Assembly: GCF_947179165.1 (NCBI RefSeq)
Contig: NC_077237.1
Coordinates: forward strand, 11,088,735 to 11,152,734
DNA length: 64,000 nt
Source of the DNA: Solanum dulcamara
Taxonomy: Eukaryota > Streptophyta > Magnoliopsida > Solanales > Solanaceae
Direction: 5' to 3'
A program made the position numbers and the translations under genes. This document shows, piece after piece, positions 49,240 through 61,326 of this stretch (position 1 is its first letter; each line of letters opens with the position of its first letter). The notes below the pieces were generated by a model, which saw only the letters and a program-made list of their open reading frames with translations, did not search any database and was not told where the DNA came from.

Positions 49240-49575
49240 GAAAAGCGACGGACGGAGACTCTAAGTCTGTTGCTTTTCTGTAAATTTTTAAGAATACAAT
49301 ATCAAAAAGAGGCGGACGAAGATCAATAATCCATCGTTTTATATTAAGTAATTACTTTTTAAAAAAAATAAAAAGACGTAGTCTGTCGTTTTTTATATAT
49401 ATTTTTTTTAATTAAAAAATTTAGGGGCGACGCAATCCGTCGCTATTTACGACTCTATCCGTCGCTTTTTTAAAAGCGACGAGCAAAAAAGCGACGAAAG
49501 TGACTGCCACTTTTCCGTCAAGTTTGACCAAAAAAGTGACGTAGTCCGTCGTTTTTTTGCATCGTTTTTTCACCA
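49240..49575. repeat. CACTA right subterminal repeats
   Basis: Several units of AAAAGCGACGGA and its complement TCCGTCGCTTTT in both orientations, matching those at 35085-35480 at the left end. In En/Spm such units bind the TNPA-type protein; here that role is inferred. Confidence 0.7.
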
Positions 49576-50390
49576 TTTTTTAGTAGTGATAATCATATTC
49601 TGTATTTATGCACTTAGAAATTGAGGTTTCTAGTTGCCAGAGAGTGCTACCATTGTGATCTCCATGAATAACTAAGGAAGATATAGTATCTACAACTCAA
49701 GTGAGGAGGAGAGTATGGTTGTGAGACGAATACATTTATTGTTGTGAGACAATTAGACCAACTAGTGAGGGTTGGGCGAAATCATTGAATGGTTAAGGCT
49801 GCTAGGTGGGGGCTATGGGAGTGATGGAATAATAGAAAGGTGGGTCCCTAACCCACAGGTTTAAGTTGTGACTAGGATGGTAGTGGAACCGTGTTGTTTA
49901 GAGTGGCGAATACCCTAAGGGTGAGAATAAGGAGTGCCCTTATTGGGATGGGGTGACTAAGTTGAGGGAGTTTTTAAGTATTATGATATCTCTTACTTTT
50001 CTGTTCATATATTATGCGGTGGGTATCATATTGAACGATGATGCCTACCAGTACATGTTATTTGTACTGATACTACTCTTACTATGCCACTTGGCATAGT
50101 CTGGTTGCAGGGTCAGTTATGTCTCGTAGGTGAAGACGAAAGTGATCCTCCAGCACCTTCTATTTTTTTCTTATCTTGGTGGAAGCTGAGTCATTGGTCT
50201 TTTATTTTATTTCTACTCTTAATAGCTCTTGTACCTATTTAGTCTAGTATCCTCGGGGGAATTTGTATAATTGTATAGGTTGGTCTTAATATAGTTTTTC
50301 TTTAGAATTTTGGTTTAATGATTCAAGTGTGTTTTAATTTTCGCAAGTGTTCTTATATAAGGATTCTCCTACTTATATTAAGATATTTCA

Positions 50391-50639
50391 CGAGAAGGAT
50401 GAAAAACTTATAAAAGAGAGATTAGATCAGCCTAGATACAAAAAAGACCAAAAATCTTTACTTTCACACACATTAGCTGAATGCACTAGTTAAAAAATCA
50501 ATTTGTTTTCTATTTTCTGGTCTTCAATCACTAAGAGTCTTGAAGTTGAAGGCGTTGTAAAGAATGCATAATTTGTATCTCCTCATCGTTGTCATTATTA
50601 TTACCTTGGGTCTTGATGATCATGGTAAATATGACATCT
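50391..50639. other. Spacer between the LTR remnant and the NAC relic
   Basis: Non-coding AT-rich sequence; probably the 3' flank of the NAC relic. Nothing else seen. Confidence 0.3.
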
Positions 50640-50651
50640 TTTCTCTCAACT

Positions 50652-51060
50652 TTATTTAGATGCGAGATAATATTCTCTCATCTGCCACTCACTTTTTCTC
50701 CATGTCGATAATGACTTGTCTGTACCATCACCATCGTAGTAGTAGTACCAGAAAATTTGTCTCTTGTTGGCATCAAAAATTGACTTGATTTTGTGTGTAG
50801 GTTTCCAAATCCCAGGGTCATCGATCTTTCCTAGCAAATATTTGCACTTTTTCCTCAAAAAGCGTGTGTTGTGTTCTTCTTTGTTCACTTGGTAGATTCA
50901 AAAAATTGGGATGAGTTGAACGCTCTGATTTCGTAAACATCATTGACAGTCATAACAATATGCTTATGAGGAAAAGGGTTGCCTATTACGTACTTCACTA
51001 AATAGTTCATCATCTCTTTGCCCATTACTTTTCTCCATTCCGAAAACAACCGAGAGAGAA
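50652..51060 (-). pseudogene. NAC-domain transcription factor remnant
   Basis: On the - strand from 51013 one frame encodes MMNYLVKYVIGNPFPHKHIV and VNDVYEIRAFNS, like the start of a NAC domain (EIMNYLxxKxxGxPLP...IxxxDVYExxPxxL). After a stop, another frame (50888-50652) encodes RKKCKYLLGKIDDPGIWKPT, then HKIKSIF and SLSTWRKSEWQMREYYLASK. The second piece matches the WKPTGKDK and TxWVMHEYRL motifs. An upstream ATG (51032) lies in a third frame. At least one frameshift or stop divides the domain and no activation region follows, so it is most likely a pseudogene; a short gene with an unseen intron is the alternative. Confidence 0.6.
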
Positions 51061-51209
51061 GAGAACAAAAGATTATGTTTAATTAGAAGAAGAAGATATT
51101 TATAGCTTCTCTTCTTTGTTCCATTCCTGCTTGGGCAAAAATGGGAGTAAGAAGTTTCCTTAAAAATTGATACCAAATGTGTGTGCACTATTTTAACTGA
51201 ACAAAAGTG

Positions 51210-51680
51210 TGTGCAAGTATTGTAGAATGTATTATGTTGTGTTGTGTTGTGTTGTATTATATTGTATTGTATTGTTTTAAAATGTATTGTATCATAATGT
51301 ATTGTTTTAACGAATACGACATTTGGAATGATTGTATCGTTTTCTATCGTTACATAATGTTATTCATTAATAATTTGCATGATAAACCTATGAGAAAAAT
51401 AGGGTACAAGGTAGAGCTACTATGAAAAGGTAGGGTGAAAGATAAAATAAGATTATTAAATAATAAGTAAAGACAAAATAAGAAGAAAATATTAAGGTAA
51501 CGAGGCGCGATTACACCAAATCGGTTGTTACACAAAATGAAACTTTTTGTCGTTACCTAATGATGGATTTAAACGATACGATACCATAAAATTTAAATAA
51601 AAATCAAAATAAACACTGCATTTAAACTAACAATACAATACAATATATCAGGTAACAACCATCCAAACAAGGTGTTAATG
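51210..51680. mobile_element. Possible MITE with TTGTA-type simple repeats
   Basis: Left part: a run of TTGTG/TTGTA words, then CGTTTTCTATCGTTACATAA. Right part: TTGTCGTTACCTAATG and AACAATACAATACAATA, which is partly inverse to the left. The ends and duplication could not be fixed. Confidence 0.4.
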
Positions 51681-52410
51681 CGACACTAGACTATTTTAAG
51701 TCTTTACTCCTCACACACAGAGACATATAACCAACCATCTCACACACATAGATAGGACTATTATTCATGATTATTTTTTTACTAGTTATGATAGTTCGTG
51801 TTGTGTACGGGTTTAATAACATTAATTTTCATAGCAATTAGTTCTATGTTTTATAATATTTTTTTCGTTCGTTTTTACTTGTCATGTTTGAATTTTGTAT
51901 ATCCACTAAGAAAACAATATTGTCATGGCTATTTTACCATACACTATCGCTATTAATTGATGTTTAATATTAGGTCTGAAAATGATTTGAAAGAATAAGT
52001 GATTAATGCTAAGGGTAAAACATAAAAATAAATAATTATTTTTTCTTGATATGTTAACAAGTAAAAGTACAAAGAGAATGCATTGTAATTTTAAAAGTGA
52101 GCTAGAAAACAAGCTATAAATTGTTTTTTCAAAATTGAAACATCACTTAAAATTAAATTTCAAATTTCCATGGTAAACACTGATTTTTAAATAAAATAAA
52201 ATTTATTCTGAAAACATGTGAATCAAAATTTTTATAGCCAAACAAGAATAAATAACTTAGGACTTGAAAAAATTAGCAACCGTACAAAAGAATATTTATC
52301 TTTTCCACGTCAACAACGAACACACAATTGCGACAACAAAACAAATTTTGTCCTTTGGACTTTTGGGTGAATCTTACCATGAGAAAAGTAGAAAATCATT
52401 AAATATTCTC
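51681..52410. other. AT-rich intergenic DNA
   Basis: No coding signal, no recognised repeat. Confidence 0.4.
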
Positions 52411-52665
52411 TCCGTTTATTTTTATTTGTCCATTATAATAAATATTTTTTTTTACTTTTACTTTTCACTTTTAGGCTTTAGCATATCAGGAGATTATTTT
52501 TTTCATATTTTACTCTCAATATTAATTATTTATTTCCTAAATCATTTTTTCAAAAATCAAGTTTATATATCAATTGATATGATACTTGTGATAAAATACT
52601 CATATCCATCACTAATTTAAGAGACGTGTAAAATTTAAAGTGGACAAATGAAAATAAATGATAAT
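52411..52665. mobile_element. Stowaway-like MITE, degenerate right end
   Basis: The left end CTCTCCGTTTATTTTTATTT and the right end AAGTGGACAAATGAAAATAAA are roughly inverted repeats of the CTCCCTCCGT family. The right terminus has mutated so the TA duplication is unclear. Confidence 0.5.
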
Positions 52666-53265
52666 GGAGCCCACAAAATATTTTTATGGGTCCCAACTGA
52701 TGACTAATAAAATAAAAAAAATAAGCATGTAGCACAAGCAGACATGTTAACGTTGTGCTGCCCACTAATTGCCCTTTATTAGATTGTAATAACTAGGAGT
52801 GTAAATGGACCGGATTTGGTTGGATTTTTCAAATACAAAATTGAACTATTATTGTTAGATTTTAAAATTTATAAACCAATCCAAACTAATAAAACTCGAG
52901 TTTTTTTTCAACCTTGAATTTTTTTTGGGTTTCTCAATATTTTTGGGTTTTTTTCCATAAAGTATTCATACAAATATATGATCAACTTGTACTTTAAATA
53001 TATCTTTAGTCCTACTAAAATATAAATATTTAACATATTTTTTTAAAAAAAATAACACAAGATATGAGATGAGTAATGACACTAAAAAATTAACAGAAAA
53101 TAATAATGAAATCGCATACAACTTGCTACCCCCATTGCTATTGGAAGTGCTATTAGGGCAAGATTGCAAGCAGAGGTGCAACGAGTGGTAAACCCCATTG
53201 CTACCCCTGTACATGGAACCCTAACTACTACTACTACGATCACGCCAACATCTAGTACAAGTTGA

Positions 53266-54360
53266 GTGGTGAAACAACTTCAAATGAGTACGAGGACTAC
53301 GAATTGCATGCCAAATCCGGTCATAGTGCCCACACAAGGTGCTGATGAGACTAGCTTCAATGGAACGGTAACTGCTAGTATTCTAGTTGTGACCACAGAG
53401 AAAGGTAAGGCCCCAACTGATCCGTGGGCTAAGTTGTTTGCTAAGAATAAATCAGTGACAAATGGTATGACCCTATCCTATATCCCACCCCAAGTAATTG
53501 AAGGTCAACCAATAATTCATCTAGATAAAACTGAGATGGATATGGAGACTACAAAGTGAAAATGTGCTTTAATAGTATAGGTTTTAGGTGACTCTCCGGG
53601 GTACAATACTATGCATAGATACATTACTCAAAATTGGACAATGGTGGCTACACCTGAGATATTTATGCATGAAGAGGGGTATTTCATTATGAGATTTCAG
53701 TCTATGGAAGATATGCAGGAAGTCTTATGCTCAGGGCCCTATTCTATAAATAGTAGCCCCTTAATTCTGAAGAACTAGACTGAAGATTTTGATTTGATCA
53801 GGATTTCCCCAGAAAAATTTCCATATAGGTCAAATTTCCCAATTTACCCATGGATTATTGGGGATGTGATTCTTTGAGTAGGATAGCAAGTGTCATTGGT
53901 GTCCCTATGTTTGCAGATGAATGCACAACCAACCAAATGAGAATTTGCTAGAACATTGATTGAAGTGGATGTCACAAAGCCATTACTTGAGGAAGTTACA
54001 ATAATGGATCCAAATGGCAAAACTATTGTGCAGTGGGTAAAGTATGACTGGAATCCTACATTTTGTAAAAAATGCCAAGTAGTAGGTTATGTATGTCCAC
54101 CTGAACAGGTGCGAGATACCAATGAGTATGCACAAGCCCAGAGGAAAAGAAGAGCTCCAAGAAAGTAATGCTCTAAGGTGGTAGATAATCATGTAGTACA
54201 TACTGCAAATGATAAGCTTGAGCCTGGTCAACCAAGCCATTCAAAAGTAGAATCACCTAAAGCAATATCACCTTGGCAGCCTAGTCCAACCTTGACAATG
54301 ACTGATTTCCCATCTTTGCAGCCTACTTCTATCAAGAATGGGTTTAGTATACTGAGTTGA
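53266..54360 (+). pseudogene. L1 ORF1 remnant (DUF4283-like, zinc knuckle)
   Basis: 53266-53559 encodes DPWAKLFAKNKSVTNGM and LSYIPPQVIEGQPIIHLDKT. It runs through stops into MVATPEIFMHEEGYFIMRFQ, as in the DUF4283 part of plant L1 ORF1. 53956-54168 has VKYDWNPTFCKKCQVVGYVC, a CCHC-like knuckle with its His changed. ORF1 proteins bind the element RNA. Confidence 0.75.
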
Positions 54361-54414
54361 TGTCATCCCTCCTGATAAAGGATGACCAACTAAAACTCAT
54401 CAATGATCTAGTTA

Positions 54415-55380
54415 TTTTAAAATGTCAGAGGTGCAAATAAGAGATACAAGTAGAAGGAAATTCAGCATGTACTCAGGAATAAACACATCTCTCTGGCTGG
54501 TTTAGTAGAGACTAGAGTTAAATCTCACAGAGCACTAAGGATTAGTATTAATATTGCACCAAAGTGGGGCTTTCTGAACAACTATGACCACGCTAGTAAT
54601 GGTAGAATATGGTTACTTTGGGACATCAATAAATATAAAGCTATCAAAATTGTAGAAGAGGCTCAACTGCTTCACTGTCTTATTGAAGGGGTAGGTGATG
54701 ATATCAAGTGTTATCTCACTGTAGTTTATGGTTATAACACCGGAGAACAGAGAAAGGAGTTATGGGCTACTCTTAGAAGTTTAGCTATTGGACTTATAAC
54801 TCTATGGCTCATTTGTGGAGATTTTAATGCCTTTTTATATCCTAAAGATAGGCTCTATGGTAATCCAGTGCATCCCATAGAAATTGCTAATTTTGCTGAT
54901 TGCATGCATGACCCAGCTCTTAATGAATTATCCTAGAAAGGTGAGAACTACACTTGGTCTAATAATCAAAAAGACTCTAATAGAATATGTAGTAGGATTG
55001 ATAGGGTACTTGGTAATTTGAATGGATGATAGGGGTCACTTAGGGATCACTTATGATAGACCCAGCATATCAGAACATGCACCTATGCTACTCAACATGA
55101 CTTCCACCCAATCATGCCTAAAATCACCTTTTAGATTTTTTTAATGTGTGGACTGATCACCCCTCCTTCTTGCCTATGGTGGAGAAGTAATGGAACCAAA
55201 GGAAATCTAAAGGACACATAAAGAACATTTGGCTACATTTGCATACACTTAAGTACCAATTCAAAAAGCTAAATCAAGAGGAGTTTAAGACAGTTGCCCA
55301 GAGAATCAAGAAAGCAAGAACAGATTTGGCTGATATCCAGGAGCAAATACACACTCACTGTACTGATAGCTTACAGGACT
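54415..55380 (+). pseudogene. L1 endonuclease remnant
   Basis: Motifs: NVRGANKRYK, ISLAGLVETRVKSHRA (catalytic Glu), LWLICGDFNAFLYPKDRLYG (catalytic Asp), ENYTWSNNQKDSNRICSRID. Stops at several points. It ends at the solo LTR at 55384. Confidence 0.82.
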
Positions 55381-55383
55381 AGG

Positions 55384-57833
55384 TGTGAGGTCTCGTATAG
55401 TTTAAAGGTTGGATTGTGTCATACTAAGGGAAAATAGGGGAAAATGGCTTCGGAGGATCTTTTGTCTCAAACTTGATGACTTTAAATTATATATATATGA
55501 GTTAGGATAAATTTCTAAGTATTTGAAGTGTACTATATGTATTTTAGGTTCATATGGGATCTCTAACACCAATCCAAGTCCAAAGAATTTCTATAGGCTA
55601 AATTTTTGTATGAGTTCATAATAGGGTCAGTTTCAAATAATCATATCTCCTAGAATATAATGATTTAGGTGGATCTTGACCTATCAAATTAAAGATCTTT
55701 GAGTCTTCTTTCCAATGCCATCAAGTTTTCCTTATTTGGAGTCTGGAGTAAAAGGTTATGGCCATTTTAGTTAAGCTACACAGACAATGAAGGACCACGA
55801 CCCGTGGTGGAATTTCATGAAACTCAGTACGGTCAGTAGTGGACGCCCGTGAAAGCCACTTTTTCAACCAGTTTAAGCCTTGGCATTACAAAAGAGCAAC
55901 ACGACCCATAGTGGTCTTCCGTAAACCTCAGTACAGTCTGTAGTGGCCGTCATTGAAGAAGGTTCAGAGACTTCTCTGCAGCACTTTCCAAAATATTTTT
56001 CCAAGTCTTTTACCACAGGACCCCACCATGGTCCGTGGTGGGCATAACGGACCGTGAAGGTCTCCCGTGAAGTCTAGTTTCGAACAATTTTAAAAAGGGG
56101 TATTGTAGTTTTTTCCTATGTTTTAAATCAAAATAATGTCGTTTTAAGGGCTGAATTCTTTCATCTAAAGACCTTGAACCCTTCTAAAATCTCATTCTTC
56201 ACACTTAGACTTAAGACTCTCAAATTCTCTCTTTCCAAACTCTTTCAAGAACCTCAAGGCAAGACTAGGGTTTTCAATTCAAGGCATTCAAGTCACCATT
56301 CTTCCTCAAGTTTTCTTTAGGTTTTTGTCTCCTACAAGATATGTGAGCTTTTCTTCCATGGGTCCTTCCACCCATAGAGTCCAAATGAATTTCCAATTTG
56401 ATATTCCAACTTCCTTATGATAAATTCTTATGGGCTTTTATATAATGAGTTTAAATGCATAGACTATGATATATTTGGAGTTTATATACCTATATTGATG
56501 TATTTTGACTCTCAATTGCATGATTTGAATGGTTTAATAATGTGCCTCTATGAAGGCTTGAAGGAGGTTTTGAGTATAAATGGTGGGTTGTTTGAGATAT
56601 TCTAAATTGATGCATATCATCACTCTCATGCATGTGATAATTCGTCAAAATGCATTTAAAGTTTTTATGAAGAGAACCCCCCTAGTTTTCCTCATGATTT
56701 AAGTAAAGTTGAAATGAAGTTTGACTCCAAATGAATGTTATGAAGTAAATGCTTACGTAAAGGGAGTCCTTATAAGATGGATTAATGAAAGGGTTTCTTA
56801 GCCGAACTAAGGTTTCAATGTGAAAGGACAATTCTTGTATTGAATCAAATAAAAGGTTTTAATGAGTTATTCCACCGAATGATGTTTTTATTTTTAAGTT
56901 AAAATTATATATTATGCTATGATGATGTTTAAACGTATTCCGTGAGATTTAACCTAGCACCGAATGCAGCATATAGATGGAGACTCTACCGAAGGGGTTC
57001 TTAAGTAAAGTCTCATGTTATATTAACTATTTGCCACCATAGGGGCCCTTATCGGCTATTTTTAGGCTAATGGATCCACGATTAGCTGTTAAAGTTAAAG
57101 TTGAATAATGTTTAAATTTGATGGAGTACTACCTCAGTAAGGTAATCTTCCCTGTCTCAATGCATAAGTCATCAACCTCCCTCGATGCAGGAGTTATCGA
57201 ATTCCATGTAATAGCTCGTCTGGTCTTAAATGTCAGTTATGGTCACTTTTCCACAAATTGATTGTTTAAAGGTTTTATTATAATATTTCTCATGCACGCA
57301 TTAACTTATGCATATTGCTTATAGATATGACTTATTGTTCTCATTTTAGCATATTCTCATACTTAGTACATTCAAAATATTAACTTATACTTTTACCTAC
57401 ATGATATCACCATGTAGAAACTGGCATTGCTCCACACTCTCCTCCTCGTGGCTAGATTGTTCGTTGAAGGCTACTAATAGTGGTGAGTTCCCATGGTCCG
57501 GAAACAACACTCTTATTCATTCCTAGCTTATTATGATGTTTAGACATTTGAGTTAACTTCGGTATCTTTTGACTAAATCTTGAGGGTAAGCTAGGGACAT
57601 GTCTTATCCCTCGTCAAGTCTAAGGATGTAGAGGTATTTTTGGACAAGTTGATGATATCTAATGTTGTGAATGGCTTTTATTCTATGTTATCTCCCTTAG
57701 TCCCATTACTCCATTTATTTTTGCTTTTGTTTATCATTAATGATGAAATACTTAAGGAATGCTAAGAGGCTTAGGTGAAACCAGGTACTTTATTCGCTGT
57801 GTCACGTCTAAGCCCTAGACTTGAATCGTGACA
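55384..57833 (+). mobile_element. 2.45-kb solo LTR inside the L1 LINE
   Basis: Begins TGTGAGGTCTCG and ends GAATCGTGACA. Flanks CTAGG (55379-55383) and CCAGG (57834-57838) match 4/5. Early words (ATGAGTTAGGAT, GGGATCTCTAACACCAA, CATATCTCCTAGAATATAAT) match the LTR at 31770. A block of repeated CCGT and CCACGACCCGTGGTGG-type motifs lies at 55790-56070. Confidence 0.75.
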
Positions 57834-59200
57834 CCAGGAGAAAATCATATTAGAACAACTTGAAAAGTGGAAAGGAATTAAGGAGAGCATATTGAAACAG
57901 AAGTCTAGAGCTAAATGGATAAAACTTGGTGATACAAATTCAAGTTATTTCTCAGTTGTTTTTGAAGGAAAGAACATATAGGAAGTAAATGAATGAGCTT
58001 ACATCTTTAAATGGCACTAAACTGGTGGATTAGGAAGATATTAAGCCGGAGGTTGTCCAGTTCTATCAGAGTCTAATAATATCTTCCATAGGGCATCTTA
58101 CAACAGTCAATAAGCTTGTAATGAGAGCAGGGCCTCTTCTTTCCCAGCAACAAAAACTAGATCCATGTGTCCCAGTTACAGAGATGGAAATCATCAATAG
58201 TTTGAAGGCTATTGGGGATGACAAATCCCCTGGTATTGATAGATACAATGCAACTTTCTTCAAGAAGTCATGGCATATTATTAAAGAAGATGTTCTAGTT
58301 GTTGTTCAACACTTCTTCAGCACTGGTAAGTTGTTGCAAAAGATCAACTATACTGCAATCACACCTATACCTAAAGTTAACAACCCTATCAATATCAAAG
58401 AATATAGACCAATAGAATGTTGCACTGTCCTATATAAGATAATTGGGAAACTATTGACTACCAGACTATAAAATATCGTGCCTATCATAATCTTCCCTAC
58501 TCAAGCTGGTTTCATCCCAGGGAGAAGAATTGGAGACAACATCATCATGGCTCACAAATTAGTAAAGTCTTATTCTAGAAAGAACATCTCGGCAAGGTGC
58601 ATGGTTAAAATATACTTACAAAAATCCTATGATAGTGTGGAATGGGTATACCTGGAGCAAGTGATGCAGGAGCTAAACTTCCCTAATCAGTTTATTGTAT
58701 GGATTCTAGAATGTATAAGAACTGTGAACTACTCCATTTTAGTTAATAGCGAACCAACAAAGCCTTTTCCTACTGCAAAAGGATTGAGACAAGGTGATCC
58801 TATGTCTTTATTTCTCTTTGCAATTGCAATGGAGTATCTGAGTAGATGTCTTAGCACACTTGAGGGAAAGAAGTAATTTAAGTATCATCCCAGATGTACC
58901 AAATTACAAATCACCCATCTATGTTTTGCTGATGATTTACTATTGTTCTCTAGAGGTGATGTCCCTTCTGTTCAAACTATGATGGAATGCTTCGTTCAAT
59001 TTTCAGTTGCTTCAGGTTTACAAGCTAATATGGGGAAGAGTTGCATCTATTTTGTTGGGGTACCTTTATAAGAGAAAGCCAGGATCTTGCAAGTCACTAG
59101 TTTCACCTGTGATGATCTCTCTTTTAAGTACTTAGGAGTTCCTTTGTCCGCCAAGAAGATACCTATCATCCAATGGCATCCACTGATAAAAAGATGACAT
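57834..59200 (+). pseudogene. L1 reverse transcriptase
   Basis: After SRAKWIKLGDTNSSYFS (57909-57958) come [94 protein letters not shown] and, at about 58918-58948, LCFADDLLLFSRG (the FADD box). The DxxKAYD motif reads LQKSYDSVEW; its first Asp is lost. Stops at 58469, 58874 and later. Confidence 0.87.
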
Positions 59201-60240
59201 CTAGGATCTCCTCTCAGACCTCAAAAAACTCTCTTATGCTGGCAGAGCTCAACTAGTACAATCAGTCTTGTTTGGTATTCAAGCTTACTGGGCTCAGTAA
59301 TTTGTCCTGCCTACTAAGGTACTCAAGCTTATTAACAGTTACTGCAGAAGTTATCTTTGGTTTACTAGTAATAGCATTACCAAAAAAGGCACTTATTGCA
59401 TGGTCTAGAGTGTGTTCTCCTTTCTACAGTGGTGGGCTTAACCTGGTCAAAGTAAATATATGGAACAAGGCAGTCATTGCCAAAAACCCCTGGGCATTGA
59501 AAGAAAAAGAGGACAAATTTTAGATAAGATGGGTACATGCTTACTATATCAAAAGACTTCAACTTGCAACAATGAGGATCCCTACAAGCTTGCTGGATGA
59601 TAAAGAAGATAATAGCAGCTAGAAGTTCTTTGGACCAGTTCCAATTTAATGAAGCATGTGGGCAAAGCCTGACCACGCAACTCTATAAACATTTGCTGAC
59701 TCGTGTACCAATAGTGATATGGAAGAATATGATGTACAGAAATGCAGCTAGGCATAAAGCAAGATTCATACTTTGGTTACAACCACAAGACAAACTATTA
59801 ACCACAAATAGACTTATCAAATAAAGGATACAGGTATCACTATATGCTCCCTGTGCAGTCGGCAAGATAGAGAAGAAACTGCATATGAATCAGGCACACT
59901 CTAACCCCTGAACTTCCCTCCTAGAGGCTGGTGAGACATGAGATCACATGATTTGCCTTTGTGATTGCGGTAGACAGGTCTAGAAAATTATGCTCAACTG
60001 GATTAAGGGCACACCAATGCAACCGCTACCATGGGATCAACATATCGCCTAAGTGATAACATATGCAAAAGGGAAGACACAAGCAGCCCTTATCTTCAAA
60101 ATGATCTACGTAGAGTTTGTGTATTATGTGTGGATAGAGAGAAACATGAGCATATTTGAAAAGAAGAGTAAAACACCTAATGTCATTGCAAAGGAAATAG
60201 CCTATGTATGTAGTGTATGAGCCCCTCCCAAGATTAGTTC
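59200..60240 (+). pseudogene. L1 C-terminal region with zf-RVT-like domain
   Basis: Frames 59272-59523 and 59597-59824 encode KKALIAWSRVCSPFYSGGLN and HLLTRVPIVIWKNMMYRN then ARHKARFILWLQPQDKLLT. The end of this region and the ETxDHMICxC pattern near 59930-59965 fit the zf-RVT domain at the end of plant L1 ORF2. Many stops. Confidence 0.75.
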
Positions 60241-60389
60241 TCTCTTGTCTACTTTCTGTTTTAGCTAGCTTGAGTAGGAGCTTTGTGTTTTATATTCTAG
60301 ATAGTTGGTTTTGTGAACTAACTATGCTGCTTGTAAAAGTTCCCATTTGGTGATTAATGAAAAAGTTAGTTACCAAAAAAAATCGCATA

Positions 60390-61047
60390 AAACAAATATT
60401 AAAAATTAATAAGTCATAATGAAAATGATCATAATTTAAAAGTACTAAACCGTGCTAAACTAAGTCTAGTAAGTAGTAATCATATGACTAAACATTGAAG
60501 AAAAACTAAATATATTTTAATTATATAAACCAATGTAAAATTAAAGAATAACTTTTCAACATTATTGTCATTCTTATTATTGAATTGCTTTTTTTTTTGT
60601 TAGCATTAATATTGATTTGGTTTTGATTTGAGCTTTAATAGAGTAACTAATATCTATAGACTATAACATTTATTGGACATTCAAAATTTTAAGTCTCGAA
60701 CAAGAAATTATGTATTAAAAGATAAAAATTATGAAACGTATAAGAAATATTTATAAATTATACCAAAGTAAATACTTTTTAAATTTTAAAAATTATATAT
60801 ATAATATCAGATTTGTTTGGAATGAGGTTGACTTTTTTTAGTTAAAACCAAACCTACCTAAGTATAGTAGGAGTTTTTTTCCAATATCAAATCAATTCAG
60901 ACCAAATCACTTGTCGATTTTTTTACCGATTTGACTCAATTTGCGGTTTAATTTATTTTTTTAGTTCGATTTTGTTCACCCCTAATAATGACTAATTTTG
61001 ATTGCAATAATTTTTTTAATGGCATGTATCTTCTTTCCAATTAAATA
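60390..61047. other. Right part of the hAT-like element and AT-rich flank
   Basis: 60390-60984 is the right half of the hAT-like element; the rest is AT-rich. No gene. Confidence 0.4.
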
Positions 61048-61324
61048 CTACCCCCGTCCCATATTAGATTGACACTTCCAACTTTACATGGTGATTAAGA
61101 AATTATTAATACATTGGAAGATTTTGCCCTTTGTTTATATCAATGCAATATACATATAGTATAGAAATAACTAGTATTGAGAATTGTTTACATTCAAAAG
61201 GCCATATTAATTGTAAGGGTAAAATAGGAAAAATTTAATTAATTCTATATTAATTTAGTAAGTGGTCATGTAATATGGACAAACATTTTTAGTAAGATAC
61301 TCATCTAATATGGGACGGAGGTAG
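61048..61324. mobile_element. Stowaway (Tc1/mariner-type) MITE
   Basis: Inverted ends CTACCCCCGTCCCATATTAG and CTAATATGGGACGGAGGTAG, flanked by TA on both sides (61046-61047 and 61325-61326). 277 bp, AT-rich, non-coding. Confidence 0.88.
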
Positions 61325-61326
61325 TA

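Larger units (their letters stand above)
35067..49588 (+). mobile_element. CACTA (En/Spm-type) DNA transposon, 14.5 kb, degenerate
   Basis: The ends are CACTACTAAAAA (35067) and TTTTTAGTAGTG (49588), perfect inverted repeats of the CACTA type, with a 3-bp target duplication ATA (35064-35066 and 49589-49591). Both subterminal regions (35085-35480 and 49240-49575) are full of AAAAGCGACGGA-like units in both directions. Inside are a TNP2-type transposase region and a second Transposase_24-like region, both on the + strand and both broken, plus two solo LTRs. Without the LTRs it would be about 8.1 kb. Confidence 0.92.
31551..50390 (+). mobile_element. Tekay-like solo LTR interrupted by a solo LTR and a CACTA transposon
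   Basis: It starts TGTAAAGATC, like the TGTAAAGACC start of the Tekay LTR on the - strand at 17797. Its parts are 31551-31769, 34096-35066 and about 49589-50390, together about 2 kb, close to the 1.8-kb Tekay LTR. It holds three copies of the same 30-bp unit (GGATCGGATGTCACGTTTCG) at 34732-34825 and a GC-rich block at 31620-31680. No internal domains follow, so it looks like a solo LTR. The right end is uncertain. Confidence 0.6.
53119..60379 (+). mobile_element. L1-type LINE, degenerate, interrupted by a solo LTR
   Basis: A perfect 10-bp target duplication AAATCGCATA lies at 53109-53118 and 60380-60389, the second copy right after a poly(A)-like run. The + strand encodes ORF1, an endonuclease, a reverse transcriptase and a zf-RVT-like region, in the order of plant L1. 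The 3' end reads TTGGTGATTAATGAAAAAG before the A-run. About 4.8 kb without the LTR. Many stops. Confidence 0.88.
52794..60984. mobile_element. hAT-like non-autonomous element split by an L1 LINE
   Basis: The left end TAGGAGTGTAAATGGACC and right end TTTTGTTCACCCCTA are imperfect inverted repeats of the TAGGGGTG type. Flanks GTAATAAC (52786-52793) and ATAATGAC (60985-60992) match 6/8, fitting an 8-bp hAT duplication. Without the LINE it is about 0.92 kb, AT-rich and non-coding. Confidence 0.55.

Noticed and set aside
51207..51425. Open frame with CVVLYYIVLYC-like repeats
   Set aside because: Comes from TTGTG/TTGTA simple repeats.
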